DNA of 64,000 nt. Source: Chlorophyllum brunneum. Its lineage: Eukaryota; Basidiomycota; Agaricomycetes; Agaricales; Agaricaceae. The stretch spans positions 372,001 through 436,000 of the forward strand of contig OY756141.1 of NCBI GenBank assembly GCA_963576785.1. The letters are read 5' to 3'. The translations under genes were made by a program, and so were the position numbers. Of this stretch, positions 1 through 10,512 are shown piece after piece (positions within the stretch are counted from its first letter, which is position 1; each line of letters starts with the position of its first letter). The notes under the pieces were generated by a model, which made no database searches, was not told the origin of the DNA, and saw nothing but the letters and a program-made list of their open reading frames with translations.

Positions 1-257
1 TGTGACCTGGTCTAAACCAGTTGGTTGTTGCAGTGATGGCAAGATAGGTCCTTGTTGGGGAAAAACCTTAGGTGGTATTCTCCAATTGGGGCATGGCAAA
101 GTATAGCTTGACAAGCTCTTGCAAAGAGCTGAGGTTGGTAACCACATTCTTGTATCCAAGGGCCAGAATTGATGTGCATCAGTAGAGCAGAGGCCCCATT
201 TGCTTGCACTGGAAGGTGGAGGAAGGAGCTACCACTGTAGCTTTTGAACCTGAACAT
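1..257 (-). pseudogene. LINE ORF2 C-terminal segment (Cys/His-rich)
   Basis: The minus strand reads LFARACQAILCHAPIGEYHL, then FFPNKDLSCHHC and, after one stop, TRSH. This matches the conserved segment that follows RNase H in many fungal LINEs (ARAxRAIxxHAPIGEYxxRF...CxC...TRxH; from memory of the family pattern). The element continues beyond the left edge of the window. Confidence 0.6.
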
Positions 258-380
258 GGCCTACCATGTGCAAATAGTGTGTTTGGTAGACTTTTTGTAT
301 AAGAAGTCAAGAGAGTTGGGGACTCTATGGTTTTGACCTTGGTTAGGCCAGGCAACTGTTTGAATCCAGTCATGAGTGGC

Positions 381-1085
381 TCATTGTATCCTATATTTGC
401 ATTTGGATAGTGTGTGGTAAAAGGAAAGACAGTGTCTGTTGGACTTGTGGAACCAAGCCAGGAGTACCTTTGAGGTAAGGATGGACTGTTGCTGACACAA
501 GTGCAGTGAACAGTCTAGAAGTAGCTGAGAGGCCATGAGGGAGTTGGTGAACACATGGATGTGTTCAACTTCATCATAATCATCTGTGGCAAGGTATTGC
601 ATGACAAGTTTAGTGTTAGTGGATGTGGTGCCTCTGAGCCTCCTCATGACTGAACTTCCTCCATCCAGATGTTGAATGGTGGCTGCCACCATGTACTGGC
701 TGGCAAGTGGATTAGGGTTGGGATGGACTGAGCTGTCTATGCCTATAATAATGGACCTAGGGTCCATCATTGCATTTGCCATTACATTATCCCAAAGTCA
801 CTTCGAGAGGTGGGGGTCATCCTGGTTGAATCCTGTGAAAGATACATTAGTAGGAAAAAGATCAAGTAACCTATGTCCAGGCCATGAAGATTTAGAAACA
901 GAGTTAAAAGATTCTACATATTTAGTCTTGGGAGTGGGGTGAGAAATGTCCATCACAGTTCCAAGTGTCTTCTTCTTCTGAATCTCCATGAAATTCTTGA
1001 TGTGAAGTTGATGGGGGGAAGAGTGATATTCCTTTGTCAATCTTGCCAGTGCATATTCATCATCCAAAGTATGAATCCTTGACAT
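381..1085 (-). pseudogene. LINE ORF2: RNase H domain
   Basis: The minus-strand frame at 381-782 shows IIIGIDSSVHPNPNP (first catalytic Asp strand) and VFTNSLMASQLLLD, where TDSxxA is typical, so another Asp reads Asn. The segment 798-1085 is the RT-RNase H linker. Assignment rests on motif order behind the RT; the domain is decayed. Confidence 0.65.
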
Positions 1086-1271
1086 TTGTCATTCAGCCAA
1101 CTTGCAGAGATGTAGTTTGATAGGCATGAGCCCCATGAGGGACTCTATGCTACCAGTAAGAGAAGTGCAGAATGCCCCAGTGATCCAGAGGGCAGCTCAG
1201 CATTGTATTTTGTTGAGGATTTCGCATGTTCCTTTAGTGTGGGAGTGGTTGTGGAACCAGAGTCGATAATC

Positions 1272-2655
1272 TTATGTCACCACTGGGACAACACATGACC
1301 TGTAAAGAAGCCTCTTGTTATGGGGAGATAAGCTGCAGACAGAGTTGCCAAGCATCTTCATTGCTTTGATAGATGATATAGCTTTGGCAGAATAGTAGCA
1401 GATATGTTCTTTAAAGAATAACATCCTGTCAAAATAAAAACCCAGGTATTGCCAATGGGTCTTTGGCTTGAGAGGGGAAAGACCTGTGAATGGAGGGGAA
1501 CCCAAGTTGATGGAGGGATTGGAATCTTGTCTTCCATAGGTGAAATGGAAGATCTCGGACTTGCTATGTTTGATTACTAAACCAAAGTCAGTCATGAGTC
1601 ACTCCATGGCATGATATATGTGTTGAAGGATCTTGACATTGCTTTCAAGAGAAGGGGATTGAGCAATGAGGGTGCTATTATCCACATAGGACAGAACATC
1701 AAAGTCCCACTTATTGTAATGTTCTTCCATTTGGATGTTGAATATATGAAGGAGAGGGGCAAGGTAGAGGGCAGAAAGAATAGGACTAAGGGCAGAGCCC
1801 TGTCCAACCCCAACTGCTGCATCAAACTTGGGGGAGATTTTGTTATTCCACAAATAGGTGGTGCACCGCTCCTTCAAGTAGTTACCAAAGAAAGCCACAA
1901 TTTGACAGGGGAATCCTTGTCATATAAGAATGTCGGCAAGGAGTTCATGGTTGAGAAAGGGGAAGAATTGGGCAACATCGAATGCTAGGACAGACTTCTT
2001 CTTGGTCCACACTCTTTGGATGATGTGAGTGAGGAATAGACCTGTGTCTTCCGTAGACCTCTGTCTAATTGCCCCCAACTGATGCAGATGAAGGACTTTG
2101 AACTTGACCACTTCAAATTGCAGTCTTTTAGCCAACATTTTTTCCACTAATTTGCCGAGAGTGTTGAGGAGTATGATAGGTCAGAAGGCCTTCAGAGTAG
2201 AATAGTCGGGCTTATTTGGTTTGGGAATGATCACCGACATTGAATGTTGAAGTGCATAGGCCAATATCCAAGTGACAGGCATGCACAACTGATATGTAGG
2301 AAAAGGTTTGTGCTGGTTTCAGTAACAGCGATCTGTTTGAGGTGGGACCACAAGAGATGGTCCAGACCAGGGGTGGAAGAATTTGAGGTATCCTTGAGCA
2401 ATTCCATTATCTCTAAGAGAGAGAAATCAACCCAAGTCCTATTCTCCATTCCGATCAGTGGAGGCAACTCCTCAAGGACGTTTGTGTTAAATGGGCAGTC
2501 TTGCACAGAGTTATAATGATGGTCAAGGGCAGTCCAAAGGCTGTCCGTTGTGAGGCAAGGCTGTCTGTTGTGGCAAATGGCCTCAGTGGTTGGGAGCACT
2601 TGACTTTTGGTCCAAGGCATGAGGTCCCATGGGCAATGGTTGTTGACTGAGATTT
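1272..2655 (-). pseudogene. LINE ORF2: reverse transcriptase domain
   Basis: Fragments in several frames give the usual LINE RT motifs in order: TPGLDHLLW (motif 1 region) and GYWPMHF near 2.25-2.4 kb, AFDVAQFFP (motif A) near 1.98 kb, VGQGSALSPILSALYLAP (motif B) near 1.82 kb, and SYVDNSTLI near 1.69 kb, where (F/Y)xDD is expected. The second catalytic Asp is Asn, as a G-to-A change would produce. Frameshifts near 1595 and 1900 and stops at several places make it non-functional. Confidence 0.88.
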
Positions 2656-3348
2656 CTTGTATCTTCTTGTCAAAATAAGCCTATTTGGTAGTCTGCATTG
2701 TCTTACAAAAGACATTCCACTTCTGTTTGTTCTTCCTGTCAGTGCAGTGGTCTGCTAAAGCCTTGGAGCAATCTTTGTTCCACCAGGACTTGGACCTGGT
2801 GGTGATCTTGACCTTCTTCATGTTGCAATTCCAGGACCTGTCAAATAAAACTCCCAAATCCACTACAGCTCTCTCCAGCTTGTCTGCAGTGTTCATTGGC
2901 CAGTCTCTGTTACTTATTCCCTCCGTAATGTCCATTAGGAACTTGGTCTCTTCCTCTGATTCCCTAGGAATAGTTATCTTTTCTATGACTATGTCGATCT
3001 GGGGAATAGGGATTTGAATAAGAAGAGGAGCATAATCAGAGTTGTATTGATCACTGTCCTGGATGCTGTGAGTGGGGATATGAGGGAGCATTTCCAAGGT
3101 AAAAATCAGGTCAATGACTATGTCAGGAAGGTTGGGGTCTGATGCATAGTGTGTGGGCTTGGCAATGGACATAATTGATCTCTTGAGGTTAAGAGCCTTA
3201 GTGACTATAAGAAAACAGTCTGCACTCACAAGATGTTGGTCCATTGAAGGGTCCCATCTATTAGATTGGATGTTGATGTCACTGCCCAAAAGAAGAAAGG
3301 GTAGCAAGTTAAAAAGATTCTTCTCGAGGAAGTGGAGTGCAGTGTTTC
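2655..3348 (-). pseudogene. LINE ORF2: C-terminal half of AP endonuclease domain
   Basis: The minus-strand translation contains endonuclease/exonuclease/phosphatase hallmarks: LLLGSDINIQS (the GDxN motif with D present but shifted spacing), PDIVIDLIF, and SDYAPL in the place of the SDHxPL motif, where the catalytic His is now Tyr. The reading frame runs out of the chromovirus LTR on its right side, so the apparent first 26 residues of the open frame are LTR sequence and not endonuclease. The missing N-terminal half is at 10816-11335. Confidence 0.85.
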
Positions 3349-3652
3349 TATTATGAACTATAGATAAACAGTACATTCCTATCATGTGCCTGTCACACTC
3401 ATCATTCTTATGTATCTGTTTCATCCCCTTGTTTCATCCCTTATGGCTGTACTTCTCTTGACTCATTCTATTCATCCTTATGATTCCTTTACTCCGTTCC
3501 TTATTCTTAGCTCTTACTACTAGTATATAAAGTGTAGTAATACTTGATGTACTCCTCACACTTTACCAATTGTATCATCCCTTTCTCTTCTCTCTACTTC
3601 CTTGTCTTTATCCAAAGACTTGCAACCTGAGTCCTAGACTAAGGTTGTAACA
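3349..3652 (+). repeat. 5' LTR of chromovirus copy 1
   Basis: 304 bp ending in TTGTAACA. The start should be TGTTATGAAC as in the 3' LTR but reads TATTATGAAC (G-to-A). The TATA box TAGTATATAAAG is near 3521-3532. The 3' LTR lacks 7 bp just before this box, so the two LTRs have diverged since insertion. Confidence 0.92.
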
Positions 3653-3672
3653 TTTGGTAAAGTGTCATTCGA
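3653..3672 (+). promoter_or_regulatory. Candidate primer binding site region
   Basis: The sequence TTTGGTAAAGTGTC follows the 5' LTR directly and is kept in copies 2 and 3, which is where a tRNA primer binding site must lie. I cannot identify the tRNA from the sequence alone. Confidence 0.4.
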
Positions 3673-3745
3673 CTCACCTTGCAAGAGAGGTGCCACTATT
3701 TGTAGCTAGGCTTGGAATAATAGCCTCCAACCAGGACAACAGTAT

Positions 3746-4876
3746 ATGAGCAGCAGTAGCTCATTGAGAACACCGAGAAGACCAAGAGCTCCGAGACCAA
3801 CAGACATCCAGGGATCACCTGTAAACACTGGATCTAAATGACGAACAGAACCAGATATCTCTGAAGGCCTTAAATGGCAGAAATCTAACCACAGCATAGA
3901 CAAAGACATAGTTCTTTTCAAGACCCTATTCAACACAGACGTTGCCAAGACCACATCTGACATAGAAGTTGCCAAAACCCATGAGAACAAACACAGTGAA
4001 CCAGAGACAGAATCAGAGATGGCCAATGAAATCAATTTCCCAAAGAACCTAGCACCAGAACCAGGATACCTCAATGGAGATAGAACCAAGTTTGACAATT
4101 GGTGGAGAGCAATGTCCTTGTGGACACTCTTCAACAAGATTGATGATAATGAACAAAAGATAATTGGAGTATTAGCATGAATGAAAGGAGGACTAGCAGG
4201 ACCCTATGCCAATGCTAAGTTACAAACAATTCAAGACAAGAAAACACTGGCATTTGATGATTTTGCAAAGGAGATGGTAGCCACCTTCTCCTTGGGGAAC
4301 AGGAAAGTGATAGCAGAAGGAGAAATTGAGTTGTTCAAACAGGGAAAGAGGAACACCATGGACTTCTTAATAGAGTTTGAAGCATTAAAGACCCAAGCAG
4401 GAACAAATGACGCACATGCCATATTCCTCCTCAAATGACACACCAGAGCAGATATTATTTGAACCATTGTAGGCTATCTGGCAGCCTCAATCCCAGACAC
4501 ATACAGCAAATGGAGAAACATGATCCTTGCAGTAGGACAAGAATATGAAACGACAGACATCACCCGAGGAGATGTTAGAACAAACACAGGAGTCACATAT
4601 GGAGGTGGAGGACAACCAATGGAGGTTGGTAGACAGAGGGCAGATACCAATCAGAATGGCAAACCAAGGTATTTCAACTGCAACCTATATGGACATATTG
4701 CCAAATATTGCTGCAAGAAAACAAAGGTCACATATACCAAGATAACGTGCTATAATTGTGGCAAACAAGGCTACATCTCGAAGAATTGTAAAGCACCAAA
4801 GAAAGCACACATCAGAGAGGTCACCAAGGAGATAGAAGAAGAGGCAAAAGAGGATTTTGCCGAAGGCTCCAAGTAG
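3746..4876 (+). pseudogene. Chromovirus copy 1 gag
   Basis: Capsid/nucleocapsid frame starting at the ATG of MSSSSSLRTPRRP. It has the retrotransposon-gag helical region (FDNWWRAMSLW, GGLAGPYA, FDDFAKEM, LFKQGKRNTMDF) and two zinc knuckles at the C-terminus near 4670-4790. The second reads CYNCGKQGYISKNC, with Tyr in the place of the zinc-binding His; the first also has Tyr in the place of the second Cys. In-frame stops lie near 3840, at 4178-4180, at 4436-4438 and near 4460. The TGA at 4436-4438 faces CAA in copy 3, which points to an ancestral CGA codon. Confidence 0.88.
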
Positions 4877-4935
4877 GCACAAACTTGTGAGCCCATAAAC
4901 CTAGAGTCCCTGTTTTTCTTCACAATAGACGATAC

Positions 4936-7900
4936 ATGATCCCACAGAAATGGAACTCGATGCACAAACTTCTCCTCGACTCAACAATCAGAACAAAGAA
5001 AGGACCCAAACAAATCACCACACTGGTAGATTCTGGATGTACCCACGTGCATAGCACAAAGAACAGTAGAAGAAGAACAAATCACAACCAAACCTCTGGA
5101 AACCCCAATACAAGTAATCAATGCCAATGGAACCAAGAACAAAAAAGGAGAGATAACAGATATGGCACAACTGGTATTAAGCAATGGCAGACACATGGAA
5201 GAAATCGAAGCAATGGTAATACAACTGGAGAGCACAGACCTATATCTTGGACATGACTGGCTAGTCAAGCACAACCCGGAAATTGACTGGACAAACAACA
5301 TAATATACTTCAATAGATGTCCAAAGGATTGCACCACACACCACAACGACATATGGTTCAACGAAAGGATATGCACGGTAAAGGAACACATAGAGGAAAA
5401 GAAAACCAATCAAACAAACCCGGAAGACCTACTGACATACCTACAGTAATATACACACCTATTCAACAAGAAGAACTTCAACAAACTGCCAGAACACATG
5501 ATATGGGACCATGAAATAAACCTGACAGAAGATGCACCCCTGGTGCTACAGTCCAAGGTCTACCCAATGACATTAACGGAAAAACAAGAACTGCAGAAAT
5601 TCCTCAACGAAAATATCACCTCAGGACAAATTCAACCATCACAATCCCCCTATGCCACCCCATGCTTCTTCATACCCAAAAAAGATGGAACCAAATGACT
5701 GGTACAAGACTACAAGAAGCTAAATGAACACATGATCAAAGATAAAACACCACTCCTGCTCATAAGCAAAGTTATTGACAGACTCAAGGATGTGAAAGTC
5801 TTTAACAAACTTGACATCATCTGGGGATACAACAACATGAGGATAAGAGAAGGCAATGAATGGAAAGCAGCATTCATAACAAACAATGGACTATTTGAAC
5901 CAACAGTCATGTTTTTTGGAATGAATAACTTGCTAGCAACATTCCAAAGGATGATGAACACCATCTTTCAAGAAATGTTACATGAAGGAGCAGTTGTCAA
6001 CTATATGGATGATTTTGTCATCCCTGGGACCATGCAACAGGAACTTGAGGACAGAACAAAACAATTTCTCAACATTGCAGCAAAACACCAACTATACTTC
6101 AAAAGATCAAAATGCATATTTGACGCAAAAGAGATACCTATATTAGGATTTGTGGTGGGACAAGGCAGCATTAAAATGGAGGAGGAGAAGGTGAAAGCAG
6201 TGAAAGAATGGCCAACACCCAAATCCCTAAAAGATGTCAAGAAATTCCTAGGATTTGCAAACTTCTACCAACAATTCATTCATGACTTCAGCAACATAGC
6301 AGCCCCGCTACACAAGCTGAAGAAAAAAGACACACAATGGGAATGGATGGAATGACAGCAGCAAGCCTTCGAAAAAATCAAAGAAAAAGTCACAAGTGAA
6401 CCAGTACTAGCAATGCCACAAGACAAGGGGCAATACAGAGTAGAAGTGGACACATCAGGATATGGAGTAGGAGCAGTACTATTGCAAAAACAGGAAGAAC
6501 ACTGGCACCCAATCACATTCCACTCAAGAATAATGATACCTGCAGAACAAAACTATCAAATCTACAACAAAGAATTACTTGCCATTCGAGAAGCAATCAA
6601 GACCTGGAGACAATACTTAGTCAATGCAGACAAACCATTCGAAATATGGACTGATCACAAGAACCTGGAATATTTCCAAAAACCACAGCAACTCACAGGA
6701 CAACAAGCAAGGTGGTAGATGGGAATACCACTACATGTTAAAACACATCCTCGGAAAAACCAACACGAAAGCCAATGTCTTATCGAGACTAACAAAAACT
6801 GATACCACCCAAGACAACACTGACATCATTTTACTACCCGACCACTTATTCAATAACAACACAATTACTGCAATCAGACAAATCTGGGAGATCTCAGGAG
6901 AAGAGGATCTGAAACACTGACTACAAAGGGAGACAAAAAGGGAAACACAGTGGTTAAAGGAAAAAGAGAAATGACCAGAGGAGATATGGGAAATAGATGG
7001 AGTACCAATGTTTGAAGGAAGAATATATGTCCTACCCAACAACCAAATATGACAAGAAATACTTTGACAACACCATGACAAAACAGATGTAGGACACCCA
7101 GGACAACATCAAATGATCGAACTCCTTAAACGGAGTTATTGGTGGCCTCAGATGCATAACAACATCAAACAATATATCAGAGGGTGTGAAGCATGCCAAC
7201 AAAACAAAATACTCCAAACAAGACTGACAACACATCTCCATCCACTACTAACACCAGTGGAACCTTGGGAGGAAATATCAATTGACATGATAGGACCACT
7301 ACCAGAATCACAAGGATATAATGCAATACTTGTCATAGTTGATTGTTTCAGCAAAATGATCAGATTGTGTGCAGTCAACACCACCTTAACATCCAAGGAG
7401 CTAGGAGATATCTATTGAGATGACATATGGAGAACACATGGAATACCCCGCAGAATTATCAGTGACAGAGGACCACAATTCACATCCAAATTCATGGCAG
7501 AGCTATGCCAAGCAACAGGAACCAAGCGAAACTTATCTATGGCATACCACCTACAAACCAATGGTCAAACAGAGCGCATCAACCAGGAGGTTGAAACATA
7601 CCTCAGAAATGTAATAAACCATGTGCAGAACAACTGGAAAAAATGGTTAGCCACAGCGGAATTCCAATACAATGACAAAATCCACACAGCCACCAGATAT
7701 TCGCTATTTGAAATAGTTTATGGACGACACCCTTGGAAAGGAGATATAATGAGTATCACCAAAGCACCTGCAATCACGGAATGAATACAGGAGTTACAAA
7801 ACATGCAACAAGAAGTGATGAAAATGTTACAACACAGTCAGATGCAAATGGAAAAACACAATAGTACCAAACTGGAACACAAGTATACTCCAGGAGAACA

Positions 7901-8340
7901 AGTTTGGCTCGAAACAAGTAACATTAGGACAACAAGACCAACCAAAAAGCTGGATCACAAACAATATGGACCATTCAGGATAAAAGCAAAAATAGGAGAA
8001 ACAAGTTACCAATTGGAATTATCTGAAACATGGGCAATACACAACGTGTTTAACAGCAGACTCCTCTCCCCCTATCAAAAACCCGAGTTTGACAGCCAGC
8101 GCACCCCACCACCACCGATGCCCGAGATCATCAACGATAAAGAACAATACGAAGTAGAAGAGATCCAAGGACATCGCACAAGGGGACAATGAAATCAATT
8201 CCTAGTACACTGGAAAGGTTATACCTCCGAAGAAGACACATGGGAAGATGAGTCAGATTTGGAAAATGCTAAGAAGGCAGTTCAAGAATTTTTAGACAAG
8301 ATTTCGAGGATGAAACCTATAAAAAAGGGGGGTAAAAAGT
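4936..8340 (+). pseudogene. Chromovirus copy 1 pol (PR-RT-RNase H-integrase-chromodomain)
   Basis: Domains in order: aspartic protease LVDSGCTHVH (about 5020-5050, followed by a frameshift); RT 5500-6355 with NKLDIIWGYN and catalytic VVNYMDDFVIPG; RNase H 6413-6718 (VEVDTSGYG, WTDHKNLEYF); integrase 7080-7784 with the zinc-binding CEACQQNK, catalytic Asp in ISIDMIGPLPE, second Asp in IISDRGPQF and Glu in TNGQTERINQEVE; chromodomain about 8140-8330 with QFLVHWKGYTSEEDTWED. The polyprotein is broken by TGA stops (for example near 5696, 6353, 7417 and 8190) and frameshifts. Among the three copies it is the only one with an intact YxDD box. Confidence 0.92.
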
Positions 8341-8430
8341 GACAATTATGAACAACAAACCTCATATTACAAGAGATCACTACACCTGATGCACCTCATG
8401 CTGTATCCACTGCACCCTAGACTTTGTGTT

Positions 8431-8900
8431 ATGTCCGAACCTCAAACCTATGTCAGAGGTTACGACAAGTTTCCAGAAGCAATACCACTTGTCCCACCAC
8501 CACAATCCAACGACGCCATTATCGACTCTCTACTCTGACTAGCCTGGAAATATGCACCATACTTACACATATGTGACACCGATGGACTCTACTTATGCAC
8601 CATTGAGAACAACCTCTATGGTGCCTGGAACAATGGTTGGAAAGCACAACCAACCACCAAAGAAACTATGCAGTACATCCACCCCTACATGTACACTTGT
8701 GGTCCAGCACTCGAAGTGCTCATTCACCAACAAATCGCTGATGGAATCTATTGCATAGAAATGTGACCCAAAGACTTATCACCAGACGACAAACCTGCTG
8801 TACCCAGTAGCGACAGCGATGATTCTCCTCATCCGCTATTGCAATCTACTTGAGCCTTTGTCGAGTCATCCGAGTCCTATCTCTCCAAAGAACCAATCGC
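8431..8900 (+). pseudogene. Coding-like segment inside family-C LTR, unknown product
   Basis: From ATG at 8431 a frame reads MSEPQTYVRGYDKFPEAIP and continues with WKYAPYLHICD, LYLCTIENNLYGAWNNGWK and YIHPYMYTCGPALEVL. It is interrupted by TGA codons of the kind that come from CGA. The same protein-like frame, with the same residues, recurs in the minus-strand copy at 30640-31288 and in weaker form at 15403-15640 and 15849-16170. Conservation at the amino-acid level suggests real ancestral coding capacity inside the LTR. I recognise no domain. It could also be a conserved regulatory region that happens to be open. Confidence 0.5.
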
Positions 8901-9076
8901 ATCTACGTCATCTCTATCATCCAACTCCAACCATCCTATGGATGCAGTTCTTCCATCACCACCATCGTCATCATTGTCTTCTACTACTTCATCCTATGTG
9001 TCTTGTGACTGTAGCTGTTCCGATGAATCTCCATCATTGTCATCTGAGATCTCTGAGGATGAGTAAGCACTCATCC

Positions 9077-9207
9077 GTTTCACTGTCATCAGTTTCACTT
9101 CGTTCTATGCTTAGCTGTTTCATGTTTATCAGTTTCACGTTTATCTTAAGTAGTGTTTCACCTTGAAGTTTCATATCTATCAGTTTCACATTGTGAAACG
9201 TGTTTCA
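9077..9207 (+). promoter_or_regulatory. Array of GTTTCA motifs upstream of LTR TATA box
   Basis: GTTTCA occurs at about 9077, 9092, 9117, 9132, 9155, 9168, 9183 and 9202, plus one inverted TGAAAC near 9194, in 130 bp. It ends some 50 bp before TAGTATAAATAG (about 9253-9264). The cluster is partly kept in the minus-strand copy near 30556-30645. An enhancer or transcription-factor array is an inference. Confidence 0.45.
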
Positions 9208-9590
9208 GTCTCATTATCTATACTCCATAGTATTTATAGAAAAGAAGTAGTTAGTATAAATAGCTGACTGTATTAGGAAGTCAAAGCTTAAGCTTTGATC
9301 TTCTATAGGGATAGCCTTCTTGATCGCCCAAGAAGAGTTTCCATTGACAGTTGCTGTCAATCAATAGAAGATTGCTAAACTGCTTATTCTCTACTCGCCC
9401 TCATCACTCAGAGCTACGAGATAAACAGGATTCCCATTTCTTGGTTAAGTAATGACAGTTTGATAATGTTTGCTTATCTGGTTACTTGGCTGAGATAGGT
9501 ATTAAGGCCATAACCTAGAGGTTGCATCCTCTTCGATTGCCCTTAGTAGCTAAATCCGTAACACTTTGCCAATTACCTCCACAACACACC

Positions 9591-10469
9591 ATGCATGCCA
9601 AATGTAAACCCACCCCCTTCCCAGCCAATGATACAGAATTCAAACAAGAGCTCAACAACCTCCTCAATACCCAGTCCACCGAAGGTCAAATCAAACATTA
9701 TACTGCCACAACCAAAGGACTCACATACATTGCCCACACCATCAACAACCTCCAAATCCAAGCCAAAGCACTAAGCCATATCTTACTCGTCACCACCACC
9801 AGAGCCCTCCCAGCTGCCATGACAACTGGAAAACACGAACTCATGAAGGAGTTATTGGATAAAGCAGCCACCAACCTTAACATATTGGTGCACTCCGACA
9901 CAAAGAAATGCATCCAAAGTGCCTTAATCATGACAGGTGAAAGACTCAACCACCTCACCAACTCTAGCAACAATCCCACCTATAGACTTGCTCAAAGGCT
10001 AATGGATCTCAATTCATACATCCCCACTACCTTACCTGACAAACTGCCCTACCACAAAGATGACAAACAGGAATGGTTAGATGAAGGAATGGAGGGAATT
10101 GACAAATCAGTCCCAGACCATCTAATAGAACTGGATATGCAAGATGAAGTAGACTACCTCCTTATACAACTACCTGACATGGACCCACCACCCAAACCAA
10201 CGATATTTAACCTGCCACCATCTTACCTCACACTCAAGGATGGAGGACAGTTTGAAGAAAACTACTGGGAAGAGATAGTATACAACCTCGTCGCAGCCAA
10301 AACAAATGACACTGCTACACTCCAAGGATGCACTATAGCCCTCTTCAGAGGAGGACAGGACCATGCTCCCTTCTGGATCGGATGTCGATGTAAGTCAGGA
10401 ATCCTGATGAGTGGTCCTACCAAATGTCAACTCGTCAATGCCTTACATAAAGAACAAGATGACAAGTAG
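9591..10469 (+). CDS. Chromovirus accessory ORF3, unknown function (copy 1)
   Basis: Open frame of 292 residues from MHAKCKPTPFPAN to EQDDK, between the chromodomain and the 3' LTR. The N-terminal half is helix-like (LNNLLNTQ, AHTINNLQIQAKALSHILL, LMKELLDKAATNLNIL) and the C-terminal half is acidic and Pro/Cys-containing (DMDPPPKP, FWIGCRCKSG). No signal peptide or membrane segment is visible, so an envelope protein is unlikely. The same ORF, of identical span (879 nt), is in copy 3, and a truncated version is in copy 2. This copy has no stop. The first Met is chosen because the nearest upstream sequence is the solo LTR. No known family recognised. Confidence 0.75.
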   Translation: MHAKCKPTPFPANDTEFKQELNNLLNTQSTEGQIKHYTATTKGLTYIAHTINNLQIQAKALSHILLVTTTRALPAAMTTGKHELMKELLDKAATNLNILVHSDTKKCIQSALIMTGERLNHLTNSSNNPTYRLAQRLMDLNSYIPTTLPDKLPYHKDDKQEWLDEGMEGIDKSVPDHLIELDMQDEVDYLLIQLPDMDPPPKPTIFNLPPSYLTLKDGGQFEENYWEEIVYNLVAAKTNDTATLQGCTIALFRGGQDHAPFWIGCRCKSGILMSGPTKCQLVNALHKEQDDK

Positions 10470-10498
10470 ACCATGATATTTCATGGGGTCATGAATGT

Positions 10499-10512
10499 AA
10501 AAAAGGAGGTAT
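10499..10512 (+). promoter_or_regulatory. Polypurine tract of chromovirus copy 1
   Basis: AAAAAAGGAGGTAT immediately precedes the 3' LTR. The reverse complement is kept at the matching place in copy 3 (about 24422-24435). Confidence 0.7.

Larger units (their letters stand above)
1..3348 (-). mobile_element. Tad-like LINE, 3' half (split by a nested chromovirus)
   Basis: Non-LTR retrotransposon on the minus strand, cut by the left window edge. Reading right to left it holds the C-terminal half of an AP-type endonuclease, a reverse transcriptase, an RNase H and a cysteine/histidine C-terminal segment. The N-terminal endonuclease half and ORF1 lie at 10811-13540, on the other side of the chromovirus. 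The order zinc-knuckle ORF1 / EN-RT-RNase H is that of fungal Tad-type LINEs (family knowledge). Many frameshifts and stops show that it is dead. Confidence 0.9.
8427..9563 (+). mobile_element. Solo LTR, family C, nested in chromovirus copy 1
   Basis: 1137 bp, beginning TGTTATGTCC and ending CCGTAACA, flanked by a perfect 5-bp duplication CTTTG (8422-8426 and 9564-9568). Chromovirus copies 2 and 3 have the uninterrupted site (GACTTTGCCAATT), which proves insertion. No internal retrotransposon genes are present, so this is a solo LTR left by LTR-LTR recombination. It contains a coding-like segment (8431 to about 8900), a GTTTCA motif array (9077-9207) and a TATA box (about 9253-9262). Confidence 0.92.

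Noticed and set aside
2681..3424. A single 247-residue endonuclease ORF
   Set aside because: Its first 26 residues come from the chromovirus LTR that interrupts the LINE; the frame only happens to stay open.
9061..9210. GTTTCA array as a CRISPR-like repeat
   Set aside because: Repeats are only 6 bp, spacing is irregular and the context is a eukaryotic LTR promoter.
9522..10469. ORF3 start upstream at 9522
   Set aside because: The 23 residues before 9591 lie in or at the edge of the solo LTR and its target duplication; they are absent from copies 2 and 3.
9591..10469. ORF3 as a retroviral envelope gene
   Set aside because: Position fits, but no signal peptide, membrane anchor or glycosylation-rich ectodomain is visible.
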